DNA of 64,000 nucleotides from Streptomyces sp. NBC_00536 (GCF_036346295.1 NZ_CP107819.1:3162001-3226000), one strand, 5' to 3'. Shown: positions 16,307 to 25,693, counted from the stretch's first letter. Notes: generated by a model from the sequence alone, not told the origin. Numbers and translations: made by a program.

Positions 16307-17984
16307 CCTTGGGCCGCCCGAGCACCCCGGGCCTGCGCTGCCAGGGCAACGGGCCGCCCGGCGGCCGGTAGTCGACCCCGAGGGCGTCGAGACGCGCGTA
16401 GTGCCCGCCCGCCGGAACACCCGCAGGAACACCCGGCCGACCGCCCTCCAGCCCGCCCATCCGCCCCTCGAAGTCCGCGTAGTCCCGCGCGCCCGGTTCG
16501 GGCAGCCGCGACCACACCACCTCGGCGAAGGCGGCCAGCCGCGGGAACACCTGGTAGTCCACCCGCCCCTGGTGCTCCATCACCTCGGTCCACACGTTGG
16601 CCTGCGCGCCCAGCACGCGTTCCGCGGCCCGTGCGGACAACTGCGGCGGCACCGGTTCAAAGCGGTAGACGTCCTCCAGCGTGCGCACGTACCCGATCGG
16701 CATCGGCTCGTCCGGGCCCGGCGCCTGACGGTGGTCCAGGTACACCTGCTGCTCGGGGCACATCACCACGTCGTGCCCGGCCTCGGCGGCCGCGATCCCG
16801 CCCGCGTAGCCGCGCCAGGAGGAGACGGCGGCCCCGTCGGCCAGGCCGCCCTCCAGGATCTCGTCCCACCCGATCAGCCGCCGCCCGCGCTCGGCGAGCC
16901 AGCCGTCGAAGTGCCGGATGAACCAGGACTGCAGGCCGTCCTCGTCCTTGACCCCCAGCTCCCGGATCCGCTCCTGGGCGGCCCGGGAGGCCGCCCACTG
17001 CGTCTTGGGGCATTCGTCCCCGCCCACGTGCACGAAGGGCGAGACCTCCGCCGGGAAGAGCTCCAGCACCTCCTCGAAGACGCCTTCGTAGAAGCGCAGC
17101 ACGGCCTCGGTGGGCGCGAGCACGTTCTCGTTGATGCCCCAGTCGTCCCACACCCCGAGCGCCGCCGTGTCGACGACGTCGGTGTTGCCCAGCTCCGGGT
17201 AGGCGGCGATGGCGGCCTGCGCGTGCCCCGGCAGGTCGATCTCGGGCACCACCCGCACGTGCCGGGCGGCCGCGTAGGCGACGATCTCGCGGATGTCGTC
17301 CTGGGTGTAGAAGCCGCCGTGCGGGGTGTCGTTCCACAGCGGGGAGTCCCGGTGGCCCCAGCGCGAGCGCGGGCGCCAGGCGCCGACCCCGGTGAGCCGG
17401 GGGTGGCGCTTGATCTCGATCCGCCAGCCCTGGTCGTCCGTCAGGTGCAGGTGCAGCACGTTGAGCTTGTGGGCGGCCAGCAGGTCGATGTAGCGCAGGA
17501 CGCCGTCCTTGGGCAGGAAGTGGCGGCAGACGTCGAGCAGCAGCCCGCGCCAGCCGAACCGGGGCGCGTCACGGACCGTCCCGTACGGCAGGCTCCAGCG
17601 CGCCCCGGGCAGCGGTGCCCGCCGGAAGGCGTGCGGCCCGAGCAGCTGACGCAGCGTCTGCGCGCCCCAGAACACCCCCGCGGGCCCGCCGCCGCGGATC
17701 AGGGCGCCATCGGCGCTCACCGTCAGCTCGTACCCCTCGGGGCCCAGCTCGCGCCCGACGCCCTCGTCGACGAGGAGCCGTACGTCGGCACGTCCATCGG
17801 GGTCGGCGGGCTCGGCGGGCGGCAGGCTCCACCCGGCGGCGGCCCCCAGCACCCCCCGCAGCCAGCGCGCGGTGGCCTGCGTACCGGGTCCGGCGGCGAG
17901 GTCGGGCTCGGGCCCGAACGCGTAGCGGACCGCGCCCGCCTGAAAGGTGGCTTCGCGGGGTGCGGGGATCAGATCGTGGTCCAT
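16284..17984 (-). CDS. Beta-N-acetylhexosaminidase, GH20
   Basis: 566 residues. The start ATG at 17984 (MDHDLIPAPREATF) has GGAGGG seven bases upstream; a GTG five codons earlier overlaps that site and is less likely. An N-terminal GH20b domain (to about residue 140) is followed by the TIM barrel: GWRGLLLDVCRHFLP, HLHLTDDQGWRIEIK, VPEIDLPGHAQAAI, and the catalytic pair Asp-Glu in HVGGDECPK, then GWDEILEGG and ANVWTEVM. It removes terminal GlcNAc/GalNAc from chitooligosaccharides or murein fragments, acting by substrate-assisted catalysis. There is no signal peptide, so it is probably cytoplasmic. The stop codon lies in a small tandem duplication at 16268-16306. Confidence 0.93.
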   Translation of the reverse strand: MDHDLIPAPREATFQAGAVRYAFGPEPDLAAGPGTQATARWLRGVLGAAAGWSLPPAEPADPDGRADVRLLVDEGVGRELGPEGYELTVSADGALIRGGGPAGVFWGAQTLRQLLGPHAFRRAPLPGARWSLPYGTVRDAPRFGWRGLLLDVCRHFLPKDGVLRYIDLLAAHKLNVLHLHLTDDQGWRIEIKRHPRLTGVGAWRPRSRWGHRDSPLWNDTPHGGFYTQDDIREIVAYAAARHVRVVPEIDLPGHAQAAIAAYPELGNTDVVDTAALGVWDDWGINENVLAPTEAVLRFYEGVFEEVLELFPAEVSPFVHVGGDECPKTQWAASRAAQERIRELGVKDEDGLQSWFIRHFDGWLAERGRRLIGWDEILEGGLADGAAVSSWRGYAGGIAAAEAGHDVVMCPEQQVYLDHRQAPGPDEPMPIGYVRTLEDVYRFEPVPPQLSARAAERVLGAQANVWTEVMEHQGRVDYQVFPRLAAFAEVVWSRLPEPGARDYADFEGRMGGLEGGRPGVPAGVPAGGHYARLDALGVDYRPPGGPLPWQRRPGVLGRPKDGVPPTV

Positions 17985-18107
17985 GGGTCGGCCCTCCACG
18001 ACGGCCGCCGCGGCGGGCGCGACGGCGCGGTGCGTTGCACTCTGCGCAACAGCCGTTCCGCAGGGCGCTCGTTGGGGCCGACCCTACCGGTGCCCGGCCC
18101 GAACGCA

Positions 18108-18150
18108 GAAGGGCCCCCGGGCGCGCCTCGGCGCACTCGGGGGCCCTTCC
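18108..18150. terminator. Hairpin terminator after the DUF3039 gene
   Basis: A GC-rich inverted repeat with arms GAAGGGCCCCCG and CGGGGGCCCTTC and a loop of about 18 bases lies about 70 bases downstream of the DUF3039 stop codon, ahead of the hexosaminidase gene. A strong intrinsic hairpin; no T-tract. Confidence 0.75.
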
Positions 18151-18217
18151 GGACCTGCGACGGAACTCAGGTGGAGGTCAGGACGTGACCGGCCGGACGT
18201 GACCCATCAGGACGTGA

Positions 18218-18499
18218 CTACTTGTCCTTGCCCTTGTCTTTGTCCCCGCCGGATCCCATGGATTCGTAGATCTCCTTGCACATGGGGCACACGGGGTACT
18301 TCTTCGGGTCGCGGCCCGGTACCCAGACCTTGCCGCAGAGCGCGACGACGGGAGTCCCGTCGAGGGCGCTCGCCATGATCTTGTCCTTCTGGACGTAGTG
18401 GGCGAAGCGCTCGTGGTCGCCGTCACCGTGGGAAAGCTTCGGCGTCGGCTCGACGAGGGTTCCCGTGCCAGACCCGCGCTCGGGCTCAAGAGTGCTCAT
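18218..18499 (-). CDS. DUF3039 family zinc-ribbon-like protein
   Basis: 93 residues starting at ATG 18499 (MSTLEPERGSGTGTLVEP). The core reads VALCGKVWVPGRDPKKYPVCPMCKEIYE, with a lone Cys followed about 18 residues later by CPMC, so a single metal or structural site is possible. The tail is Lys/Asp/Gly-rich. DUF3039 proteins are conserved in actinobacteria near yqgE and murA; their function is unknown. A hairpin follows the gene. Confidence 0.85.
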   Translation of the reverse strand: MSTLEPERGSGTGTLVEPTPKLSHGDGDHERFAHYVQKDKIMASALDGTPVVALCGKVWVPGRDPKKYPVCPMCKEIYESMGSGGDKDKGKDK

Positions 18500-18528
18500 A
18501 CAAGCCAGAGTACCGACCCCCGCCGGGG

Positions 18529-19107
18529 TCAGTTGAGCGACGGGTCGTCCGGATAGGTGGCGACCATCGCGAGGTCGCTGCGCTGGCGGCGCAGGACGGC
18601 CCGCCAGAGCCGTTCGGGGACGGGGTAGGCCACGTCCCCCGGCTCGGATTCGACGACGTACCAGGCCCCCTCGCCCAGTTCGTCCTCCAGCTGGCCGGGG
18701 CCCCAACCGGAGTATCCGGCGAAGATCCGCAGCGAGCCGAGGGCACTGGCCAGCAGCTCCGGCGGGGCCTCCAGGTCGACCAGGCCGATCGCGCCGTGCA
18801 CCCGGCGCCAGCCCAGCGGGCCCTCCTCGCCGGGGATGACCGCGACGCCGAGCGCGGAGTCGAGGCCGACCGGGCCGCCCTGGAAGACCACTCCGGGGGC
18901 GCCGGCCAGCGCGGCCCAGGGCAGCAGGACGTCTCCCACGCCCACCGGGGTGGGCCGGTTGAGGACCACGCCGAGGGAGCCCTGCTCGTCGTGGTCGAGC
19001 AGCAGCACCACCGCGCGGTCGAAATTCGGGTCCGCGAGGGCGGGGGTGGCCACGAGCAACCGCCCTGTGAGGGAGGACACCTCGGTCATGCGGCCATGGT
19101 CTCGCAC
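18529..19107 (-). CDS. yqgE: YqgE/AlgH family (UPF0301) protein
   Basis: 192 residues. Conserved pieces are LTGRLLVATPALADPNFDRAVVLLL, LGVVLNRP, FQGGPVG and RIFAGYSGWGPGQLEDEL, matching UPF0301. The GTG at 19107 (VRDHGRMTEVS) has GGAGGG five bases upstream; the ATG at 19089 lacks a good site, so GTG is preferred. The function is not settled; in Pseudomonas AlgH influences alginate, but its biochemistry is unknown. It diverges from murA. Confidence 0.88.
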   Translation of the reverse strand: MRDHGRMTEVSSLTGRLLVATPALADPNFDRAVVLLLDHDEQGSLGVVLNRPTPVGVGDVLLPWAALAGAPGVVFQGGPVGLDSALGVAVIPGEEGPLGWRRVHGAIGLVDLEAPPELLASALGSLRIFAGYSGWGPGQLEDELGEGAWYVVESEPGDVAYPVPERLWRAVLRRQRSDLAMVATYPDDPSLN

Positions 19108-19387
19108 ATTCGCCCTCCGGGGGGAGCGGACGGCGCGAAGTGATCGTGCGCAGCTCAGGGCGCACGGCGGCAGCCGGGAGCGCGCGGTGCGGAGGGCCGT
19201 CGCGGCGGGCCCCGGGAGGGACCGGAAGTCGACACTCCGCTATATGGCGGACACACAGGGTGCCGTACAGGGTGCTGTGGCGAATTCATGACAGTCATAT
19301 GGCCCCGTCGGCCTTACATACCAGGGGGTCTTGCCGCTTACCCTTTTCCCTGGCCCCCTGCCCACACCTCTCCGGAACGCGAGATTC
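19108..19387. promoter_or_regulatory. Divergent promoter region yqgE / murA
   Basis: 280 bases between divergent starts. The half nearer to murA is more A/T-rich (CATGACAGTCATATGG), including the palindrome ATGACAGTCAT at about 19286-19296, which could be an operator. No clear -35/-10 set could be assigned. Confidence 0.4.
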
Positions 19388-20734
19388 ATGACCGGCACAG
19401 TCAGTGACGATGTACTGCTTGTCCACGGCGGTACCCCGCTCGAGGGCGAGATCCGTGTCCGCGGTGCGAAGAACCTCGTGCCGAAGGCCATGGTGGCCGC
19501 TCTGCTCGGCAGCGCACCCAGCCGGCTCCGCAACGTTCCGGACATCCGTGACGTGCGGGTCGTGCGCGGCCTCCTCCAGCTGCACGGCGTCACCGTCCGC
19601 CCCGGCGAGGAGCCGGGCGAGCTGGTGCTCGACCCCACCTACGTCGAGAGCGCCAACGTGGCGGACATCGACGCGCACGCGGGTTCGTCGCGCATCCCGA
19701 TCCTCTTCTGCGGCCCCCTGCTGCACCGCCTCGGCCACGCCTTCATCCCGGGCCTCGGCGGCTGCGACATCGGCGGCCGGCCGATCGACTTCCACTTCGA
19801 CGTGCTCCGCCAGTTCGGCGCGACCATCGAGAAGCGCGAGGGCGGTCAGTACCTGGAGGCCCCGCAGCGGCTGCGCGGCTGCAAGATCCGCCTGCCCTAC
19901 CCGTCGGTCGGTTCGACCGAACAGGTGCTGCTGACGGCCGTCCTGGCCGAGGGCGTCACCGAGCTGAGCAACGCGGCCGTCGAGCCGGAGATCGAAGACC
20001 TCATCTGCGTCCTGCAGAAGATGGGCGCGATCATCTCCGTCGACACCGACCGGACCATCCGCATCACCGGTGTGGACGAGCTGGGCGGCTACAACCACAA
20101 GGCGATCCCGGACCGCCTGGAGGCCGCCTCCTGGGCTTCCGCGGCCCTGGCGACCGGCGGCAACATCTACGTCCGCGGAGCGCAGCAGCGCTCGATGATG
20201 ACGTTCCTGAACACCTTCCGCCGGGTCGGCGGCGCCTTCGAGATCGACGACGAGGGCATCCGCTTCTGGCACCCGGGCGGCCCGCTCAAGGCGATCCACC
20301 TGGAGACGGACGTCCACCCCGGTTTCCAGACCGACTGGCAGCAGCCCCTGGTGGTGGCGCTGACGCAGGCGACCGGGCTCTCCATCGTCCACGAGACGGT
20401 CTACGAGTCCCGCCTGGGCTTCACCTCCGCGCTGAACCAGATGGGCGCGCACATCCAGCTGTACCGGGAGTGCCTGGGCGGCTCGGCGTGCCGTTTCGGC
20501 CAGCGCAACTTCCTGCACTCGGCGGTCGTCTCCGGCCCCACCAAGCTGCAGGGCGCCGACCTGGTCATCCCGGACCTCCGGGGCGGGTTCTCGTACCTGA
20601 TCGCGGCCCTGGCGGCCGAGGGCACTTCGCGAGTGCACGGCATCGATCTGATCAACCGCGGCTACGAGAACTTCATGGAGAAGCTCGTGGAACTGGGTGC
20701 GAAGGTCGAACTGCCGAACGGCGACCTGGTCTAG
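19388..20734 (+). CDS. murA: UDP-N-acetylglucosamine 1-carboxyvinyltransferase
   Basis: 448 residues from ATG 19388 (MTGTVSDDVLLVHGG). It performs the first committed step of peptidoglycan synthesis: enolpyruvyl transfer from PEP to UDP-GlcNAc in the cytoplasm. The Lys-Asn pair in GAKNLVPKAMVAALL (K28, N29) and the active-site Cys126 in GLGGCDIGGRPIDFH are present, the latter corresponding to E. coli Cys115, so the enzyme should be fosfomycin-sensitive. Six alpha/beta repeats of the EPSP synthase fold are evident (GVTELSNAAVEPEIEDL, DLRGGFSYLIAALAAEG). A strong hairpin follows the gene. Confidence 0.96.
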   Translation: MTGTVSDDVLLVHGGTPLEGEIRVRGAKNLVPKAMVAALLGSAPSRLRNVPDIRDVRVVRGLLQLHGVTVRPGEEPGELVLDPTYVESANVADIDAHAGSSRIPILFCGPLLHRLGHAFIPGLGGCDIGGRPIDFHFDVLRQFGATIEKREGGQYLEAPQRLRGCKIRLPYPSVGSTEQVLLTAVLAEGVTELSNAAVEPEIEDLICVLQKMGAIISVDTDRTIRITGVDELGGYNHKAIPDRLEAASWASAALATGGNIYVRGAQQRSMMTFLNTFRRVGGAFEIDDEGIRFWHPGGPLKAIHLETDVHPGFQTDWQQPLVVALTQATGLSIVHETVYESRLGFTSALNQMGAHIQLYRECLGGSACRFGQRNFLHSAVVSGPTKLQGADLVIPDLRGGFSYLIAALAAEGTSRVHGIDLINRGYENFMEKLVELGAKVELPNGDLV

Positions 20735-20769
20735 GACCGGTCCCGGGTCGCGCACCCGGGCGGGCATGC

Positions 20770-20806
20770 GGAAGGGCGGCCACCCCACGGGGGTGGCCGC
20801 CCTTCC
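20770..20806. terminator. Bidirectional terminator between murA and hup
   Basis: A 17-bp perfect stem (arms GGAAGGGCGGCCACCCC and its complement, loop ACG) 35 bases after the murA stop codon and about 65 bases from the convergent hup stop. It can serve both transcripts. Confidence 0.88.
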
Positions 20807-20873
20807 TGCGTCGGTGCCGCGCTGGACGCGGCCCTACGCGTTCACTACTGGCCCAGAGGCCTGCAAGGGGGAC

Positions 20874-21155
20874 TTACTTACCCTTGGCGGCTTCCTTGAG
20901 CTTGGAGCCCGCGGAGACCTTCACGCTGTAGCCGGCCGGGATCTGGATGGGGTCGCCGGTCTGCGGGTTGCGCGCGGTGCGAGCGGCACGGTGGGTGCGC
21001 TCGAAGGTCAGGAAGCCGGGGATGGTGACCTTCTCGTCGCCCTTGGCGACGATCTCGCCGACGGTCTCGGCGAGCGCGGCCAGAACGGCGTCGGCGTCCT
21101 TGCGGGTCACCTCGGCGCGCTCGGACAGAGCGGCCACCAGCTCACTGCGGTTCAT
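20874..21155 (-). CDS. hup: HU family DNA-binding protein
   Basis: 93 residues from ATG 21155 (MNRSELVAALSERAEVTRKDADAVL), with GGGAG upstream. The HU signature is plain: IPGFLTFERTHRAARTARNPQTGDPIQIPAGYSVKVSAGSKLKEAAKGK. This is the short HU without the Lys/Ala-rich tail of HupS, so it is the HupA-like protein. It bends and compacts DNA as a dimer and sits between murA and the malic enzyme gene as in other Streptomyces. Confidence 0.96.
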   Translation of the reverse strand: MNRSELVAALSERAEVTRKDADAVLAALAETVGEIVAKGDEKVTIPGFLTFERTHRAARTARNPQTGDPIQIPAGYSVKVSAGSKLKEAAKGK

Positions 21156-21470
21156 GTTGTACTCCCGTGTTCAACTTGCCTATGAGGCGTGAGATCGAAG
21201 CCGATGCTGCCAGGGCCCTAGGACAGTCCCCGGACCCGGGTCTGAACGTCAGACCCTCTCGCCCGGTTACGCATCCTGCCCCCACCAGCGGCGGGAAAGC
21301 CAATCCGGCACCCGCCAGGGTCACACGAAAAGCGCCACAGTCACGCCGCCGTGACGCTCTGTCCGCACCGGTGGGACGCGGACCGCGTACCACGCGGGCA
21401 TCCCCGCAACCCTAGAGGCGCCCCGGCGGGCCCGCATCCCGCGACGCGCCGGGGAAGGGGCCCCGGTGGG
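21156..21470. other. Intergenic region upstream of hup
   Basis: 315 bases between the hup start and the malic enzyme stop. It must contain the strong hup promoter, on the minus strand. The hup start is preceded by GGGAGTACAAC. I find no convincing small gene. Some GC-rich partial inverted repeats near 21420-21465 may form the malic enzyme terminator. Confidence 0.4.
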
Positions 21471-22907
21471 TCAGGCGGACGTGGGTCCCGTCACAGCGGC
21501 GGGGGCGGCGGCGGAGGCGGCCTTGCGGACCGCGCCGGCGACGGCGCCCGCGACCTTGTCGTTGAAGACCGACGGGATGATGTAGTTCGCGTTCAGCTCG
21601 TCCTCGGTGACGACGTCGGCCAGGGCGCTCGCGGCGGCCAGCATCATGCCGGTGTTCACCGTGCGGGACTGGGCGTCCAGGAGGCCCCGGAAGACGCCCG
21701 GGAAGACCAGCACGTTGTTGATCTGGTTGGGGAAGTCCGAGCGGCCGGTGGCCACGACGGCGGCCGTCTGGCGGGCGACGGCCGGGTCCACCTCGGGGTC
21801 CGGGTTCGCGAGCGCGAACACGATGGCGCCATCCGCCATGGCGGCGACGTCGTCACCGTTGAGGACGTTCGGGGCCGAGACGCCGATGAAGACGTCGGCG
21901 CCGACGACGGCCTCCTTGAGCGTGCCGGTGTAGCCCTCGGGGTTGGTGTTGTCGGCGATCCAGCGCAGCGGCGACTCGCTGTGGGCGTCGACCAGGTCGG
22001 CGCGGCCGGCGTGCACGACGCCGTGGATGTCGGCGCTGACGACGTTCTTGACGCCCGCCGCGAGGAGCAGCTTGAGGATGGCCGTACCGGCCGCGCCCGC
22101 GCCGGACATGACGACCTTCACATCGCCAACGGCCTTGTTCACCACGCGCAGTGCGTTGGTGAGGGCGGCGAGGACGACGATGGCGGTGCCGTGCTGGTCG
22201 TCGTGGAAGACGGGGATGTCGAGGGCCTCGCGCAGCCGGGCTTCGATCTCGAAGCAGCGCGGCGCGGAGATGTCCTCCAGGTTGATGCCGGCGAAGCCGG
22301 GGGCGATCGCCTTGACGATGGCGACGATCTCGTCGCTGTCCTGCGTGTCGAGGCAGATCGGCCACGCGTCGATGCCCGCGAACCGCTTGAAGAGGGCCGC
22401 CTTGCCCTCCATGACGGGCAGCGCGGCCATCGGGCCGATGTTGCCCAGACCGAGCACGGCCGACCCGTCCGTCACGACTGCGACGGAATTGCGCTTGATG
22501 GTCAGGCGGCGCGCGTCCTCGGGGTTCTCGGCGATCGCCATGCACACGCGGGCGACGCCCGGGGTGTAGATCATGGAGAGGTCGTCACGGTTGCGGATGG
22601 GGTGCTTCGACTGCATCTCGATCTTGCCGCCGAGGTGCATCAGGAACGTACGGTCGGAGACCTTGCCGAGGCTCACGCCCTCGATCCCGCGCAGCTTCTC
22701 GACGATCTCGTCGGCGTGCGCCGTGGACGTCGCGGCGATCGTGACGTCGATCCGGAGCTTCTCGTGGCCGGAGGCCGTCACGTCGAGGCCGGTGACCGAC
22801 CCTCCGGAGGACTCCACGACGGTGGTGAGCTGGGAGACCGCGGTACCGCTCGCGGGCACTTCCAGTCGGACCGTCATCGAGTACGAGACGCTGGGCGCCG
22901 TTGCCAT
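21471..22907 (-). CDS. NAD(P)-dependent malic enzyme with N-terminal ACT-like domain
   Basis: 478 residues from ATG 22907 (MATAPSVSYSMTVRLEVP). Residues about 8-85 form an ACT-like regulatory domain (SYSMTVRLEVPASGTAVSQLT ... LRIDVTIAAT). The malic domain follows (SMIYTPGVARVCMAIAENP, VTDGSAVLGLGNIGP, IPVFHDDQHGTAIVVLAAL) and then the Rossmann motif VVMSGAGAAGTAILKLLLAAG. It converts malate to pyruvate and CO2 with reduction of NAD or NADP. The cofactor cannot be read from the sequence with certainty. The ACT domain suggests control by a small ligand. Confidence 0.93.
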   Translation of the reverse strand: MATAPSVSYSMTVRLEVPASGTAVSQLTTVVESSGGSVTGLDVTASGHEKLRIDVTIAATSTAHADEIVEKLRGIEGVSLGKVSDRTFLMHLGGKIEMQSKHPIRNRDDLSMIYTPGVARVCMAIAENPEDARRLTIKRNSVAVVTDGSAVLGLGNIGPMAALPVMEGKAALFKRFAGIDAWPICLDTQDSDEIVAIVKAIAPGFAGINLEDISAPRCFEIEARLREALDIPVFHDDQHGTAIVVLAALTNALRVVNKAVGDVKVVMSGAGAAGTAILKLLLAAGVKNVVSADIHGVVHAGRADLVDAHSESPLRWIADNTNPEGYTGTLKEAVVGADVFIGVSAPNVLNGDDVAAMADGAIVFALANPDPEVDPAVARQTAAVVATGRSDFPNQINNVLVFPGVFRGLLDAQSRTVNTGMMLAAASALADVVTEDELNANYIIPSVFNDKVAGAVAGAVRKAASAAAPAAVTGPTSA

Positions 22908-23386
22908 GTCCGTGTTCCTCTGCTGTCCAAGGTTTGCTGTACACGGGCCCCGCACACGGCAGGCGTGGCAGGACCTGTTGTCCGATCGTCCCACCTACCG
23001 GCCGGTACAAGGTAACCAGCTACAAATTTCGGAAAGACACTTCCACCATACGAGATTTCCGGGTAGCGGGGAAGTCCCGGCCGCACACACGTGCCCATGC
23101 CGGGAACGCAAAACAGGTCCGCGCCCGCCGCCGGAGCGGAGGACGCGGACCTGCTTCTTCTCTACGTATACGACACCGACCCGCCATGCTCGCCTCGCGG
23201 CAAGTGGTCGCTCTAGGCGACGAAGGTTGGGCCCGGGGGCTTGGATCGAGCCGGTGTCGTACCCCAGGCTAACAAAGGTTCGCCGGAAGCGACCCCCCTC
23301 CAGGGAGTTGACCTGACCGGCCACGCGTGTGGCCGCCGACCGGATGGCCGTACGGGCCCACGCGCCCGCTTCAGGTCCTTACGTCC
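22908..23386. other. 479-base intergenic region with terminator, malic enzyme promoter
   Basis: No gene is convincing here; several short frames are shadows. The stretch around 23010-23060 is unusually A/T-rich for this chromosome (ACAAATTTCGG, ACCATACGAGATTTCC), which suits the malic enzyme promoter on the minus strand. A clear hairpin lies at 23114-23153. Confidence 0.45.
23114..23153. terminator. Hairpin terminator downstream of the helicase gene
   Basis: Arms CAGGTCCGCG and CGCGGACCTG, perfect 10 bp, loop of 20 bases, followed on the plus strand by CTTCTTCTC. It lies about 235 bases past the helicase stop codon. It may also end readthrough in the other direction. Confidence 0.65.
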
Positions 23387-25693
23387 TCAGTCCCGCAGCA
23401 GCTCCGGCACCCCGGCCCCGTCGGGCCGGTCCCGCTCCCCCGACACCACCGTGAGCTGCTGCGTGGCGCGCGTCAGGGCGACGTAGAGCACCCGCAGGCC
23501 CGCCGGGGACTCCTCCGCGATCTCCGCCGGGGAGACGACCACCGTGGCGTCGTACTCCAGGCCCTTGGCCTCCAGGCTGCCGAGCGCCACCGCGCGCTCC
23601 CCCAGCTCCGCGAGCCAGCCGGCCGCCTCCGCGCGCCGGTCCATCGCCACCACCACGCCGACCGTGCCGTCGACCTGGGCCAGCAGCCGCGCGGTCTCCT
23701 CCCGCACCGAGGCGCCCAGGTCGGCGCCCGCCGCGGTGAAGCGCGGCTCCAGGCCGGTGGAGCGGACCGCGGTGGGCGGTTCCATCCCCGGCATGGCCAG
23801 GCGCAGCACCCGGGCCGCCAGTTCCGCGATCTCGGCGGGGTTGCGGTAGTTGACGGTCAGGGTGAACTTGCGGCGCGGACGGCGCCCCAGCGCCTCGTCC
23901 CGGGCCGCGGCCGCCTCGTCGGGGTCGCTCCAGGAGGACTGGGCCGCGTCGCCCACCACCGTCCAGGTGCCGGTGCGGCCGCGGCGGCCCACCATCCGCC
24001 ACTGCATCGGCGTCAGGTCCTGGGCCTCGTCCACGATCACGTGCGCGTACTCGGTGCGTTCCGCCGCCAGCCGCTCGGCCCGCTCCCACTGGGTCTCCTC
24101 GCGGCCCGGCATCAGCTCCTCCAGGCCCGTGAGGTGCGCCAGCGGGTCCAGGTCGCGCTTGCGCTTGGGGCGCGCGGGGGCGCCGAGCAGCAGCTGGAGT
24201 TCGTCCAGCAGCGCCACGTCGTGCACCGAGAGGGGACCCGCGCCGTCCGCGCCGACGCGGCGCAGCGAGCGGGCCAGCAGCCGGGTCTCGCGCGGGTTCA
24301 GCACCCGGCGGGCCCAGCGGCCCAGGCGCCGCTCGTCGGCCATCGTGGCGAGGACCCCGCGCGGGGTCAGCTCGGGCCACCAGGCGTTCAGGAACTCGAT
24401 GAAGACGTCCTCGGTGGAGATGTCCTCGTCGAACCCGGAGCGCAGCTCGGCGGCGAGTTCCCGGTCGGTGTGCCGCCCGGCGCCGCCGGACTTGGCCCAC
24501 AGGGCGTCCAGCAGCAGCTTGCGGGCGCGCGGGCGCAGCAGGTTGACGGGCGCGGTGCCGCCGAGGACGACCTGGCGGATCCGGTTCAGTTCGTCGGACT
24601 CCAGCTCCTGACGGCGGCCGAAGGCGACCACGCGCAGCCGCTCGGGGGCGCCGCCCAGCTCCAGGGCGCCCCGTACGGCCTTGCGCAGGATCGGCAGCAT
24701 CCGGGAGGAGCCCTTGACCCGGGCGACCGCCGGCTCGTCGTAGGTGCTCGCCTCGGCGCCGTCGACCAGCGAGCCGAGCGCCCGGATCGCGACCTGGCCC
24801 TCCTCGCCGAGCGAGGGCAGCACGCCCTCGGTGTAGGCGACGAGCAGCGGGGTCGGCGAGACGATGAGGATGCCGCCGGAGTAGCGCCGCCGGTCCTGGT
24901 AGAGCAGGTAGGCGGCGCGGTGCAGGGCGACGGCGGTCTTGCCGGTGCCGGGGCCGCCCGAGACCTCCGCGACGGAGGCGGCGGGGGCCCGGATGACCAT
25001 GTCCTGCTCCGCCTGGATGGAGGAGACGATGTCGCGCATGGAGTGCGTACGGGCCCGGCCGAGGGCGGCCATCAGCGCGCCGTCGCCGAGCGCGGGCAGC
25101 TCCCGGCCGTCGAGGTAGGCGGTCACCTCGGGGCGCATCAGGTCGTCCTCGACGCCGAGCACCTTGCGGCCCTTGGAGCGGATGACCCGGCGGCGCACCA
25201 CCCGGCCGGGCTCCTTGGGCGTGGAGCGGTAGAACGGCGCGGCGGCGGGCGCGCGCCAGTCGATGACCAGCGGCGAGTAGTCGTTGTCGAGCACCCCGAT
25301 CCGGCCGATGTGGAGGGTTTCGGCGATGTCGGCGGTGAGGTCGGGGCGGATCGCGTCCTCGGCGGGTTCGACGGAGGTGAAGGCGCCGTCCGCGCCGCGT
25401 TCCCCGTCCTTGCCGAGGACGAGGTCGATCCGCCCGAAGAGGAAGTCCTCGAATTCGTTGTTGAGCCGGTTGAGATGAATCCCGGCGCGGAAGACCTGGG
25501 CGTCGCGTTCCGCGAGGGCGCCGGGGGTACCGACCTGACCCCGCTTGGCCGCGTCGTTCATCAGGAACTCGGCCTCGTGGATCTTCTCCTCAAGGCGGCG
25601 GTACACCTGGTCCAGATGAGTCTGCTCGACCGCGATCTCGCGATCGCGGACGGAATCCGCCGTGCTGTCGACAGCGGCATCCTGCGCGGCCAC
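23387..25693 (-). CDS. HelD/UvrD-like superfamily I helicase (RNA polymerase-associated type)
   Basis: 768 residues from GTG 25693, with AAGGGGG upstream. The N-terminus is a long coiled coil (REIAVEQTHLDQVYRRLEEKIHEAEFLMND), followed by an SF1 ATPase: Walker A GGPGTGKTA near residue 248, Walker B VIVDEAQDLTPMQW, motif III VVGDAAQSSW, motif IV NYRNPAEI, motif VI LYVALTRATQQL. Such coiled-coil UvrD-like proteins are the HelD family, which binds RNA polymerase, releases it from stalled complexes and in some actinobacteria (HelR) protects it from rifamycins. I saw no rifamycin-associated element upstream, so a resistance role is not implied. The gene is alone in its transcript. Confidence 0.88.
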   Translation of the reverse strand: MAAQDAAVDSTADSVRDREIAVEQTHLDQVYRRLEEKIHEAEFLMNDAAKRGQVGTPGALAERDAQVFRAGIHLNRLNNEFEDFLFGRIDLVLGKDGERGADGAFTSVEPAEDAIRPDLTADIAETLHIGRIGVLDNDYSPLVIDWRAPAAAPFYRSTPKEPGRVVRRRVIRSKGRKVLGVEDDLMRPEVTAYLDGRELPALGDGALMAALGRARTHSMRDIVSSIQAEQDMVIRAPAASVAEVSGGPGTGKTAVALHRAAYLLYQDRRRYSGGILIVSPTPLLVAYTEGVLPSLGEEGQVAIRALGSLVDGAEASTYDEPAVARVKGSSRMLPILRKAVRGALELGGAPERLRVVAFGRRQELESDELNRIRQVVLGGTAPVNLLRPRARKLLLDALWAKSGGAGRHTDRELAAELRSGFDEDISTEDVFIEFLNAWWPELTPRGVLATMADERRLGRWARRVLNPRETRLLARSLRRVGADGAGPLSVHDVALLDELQLLLGAPARPKRKRDLDPLAHLTGLEELMPGREETQWERAERLAAERTEYAHVIVDEAQDLTPMQWRMVGRRGRTGTWTVVGDAAQSSWSDPDEAAAARDEALGRRPRRKFTLTVNYRNPAEIAELAARVLRLAMPGMEPPTAVRSTGLEPRFTAAGADLGASVREETARLLAQVDGTVGVVVAMDRRAEAAGWLAELGERAVALGSLEAKGLEYDATVVVSPAEIAEESPAGLRVLYVALTRATQQLTVVSGERDRPDGAGVPELLRD

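Noticed and set aside
21351..23015. Long plus-strand frame antisense to malic enzyme and upstream DNA
   Set aside because: Composition typical of shadow ORFs; malic enzyme motifs are unambiguous on the other strand.
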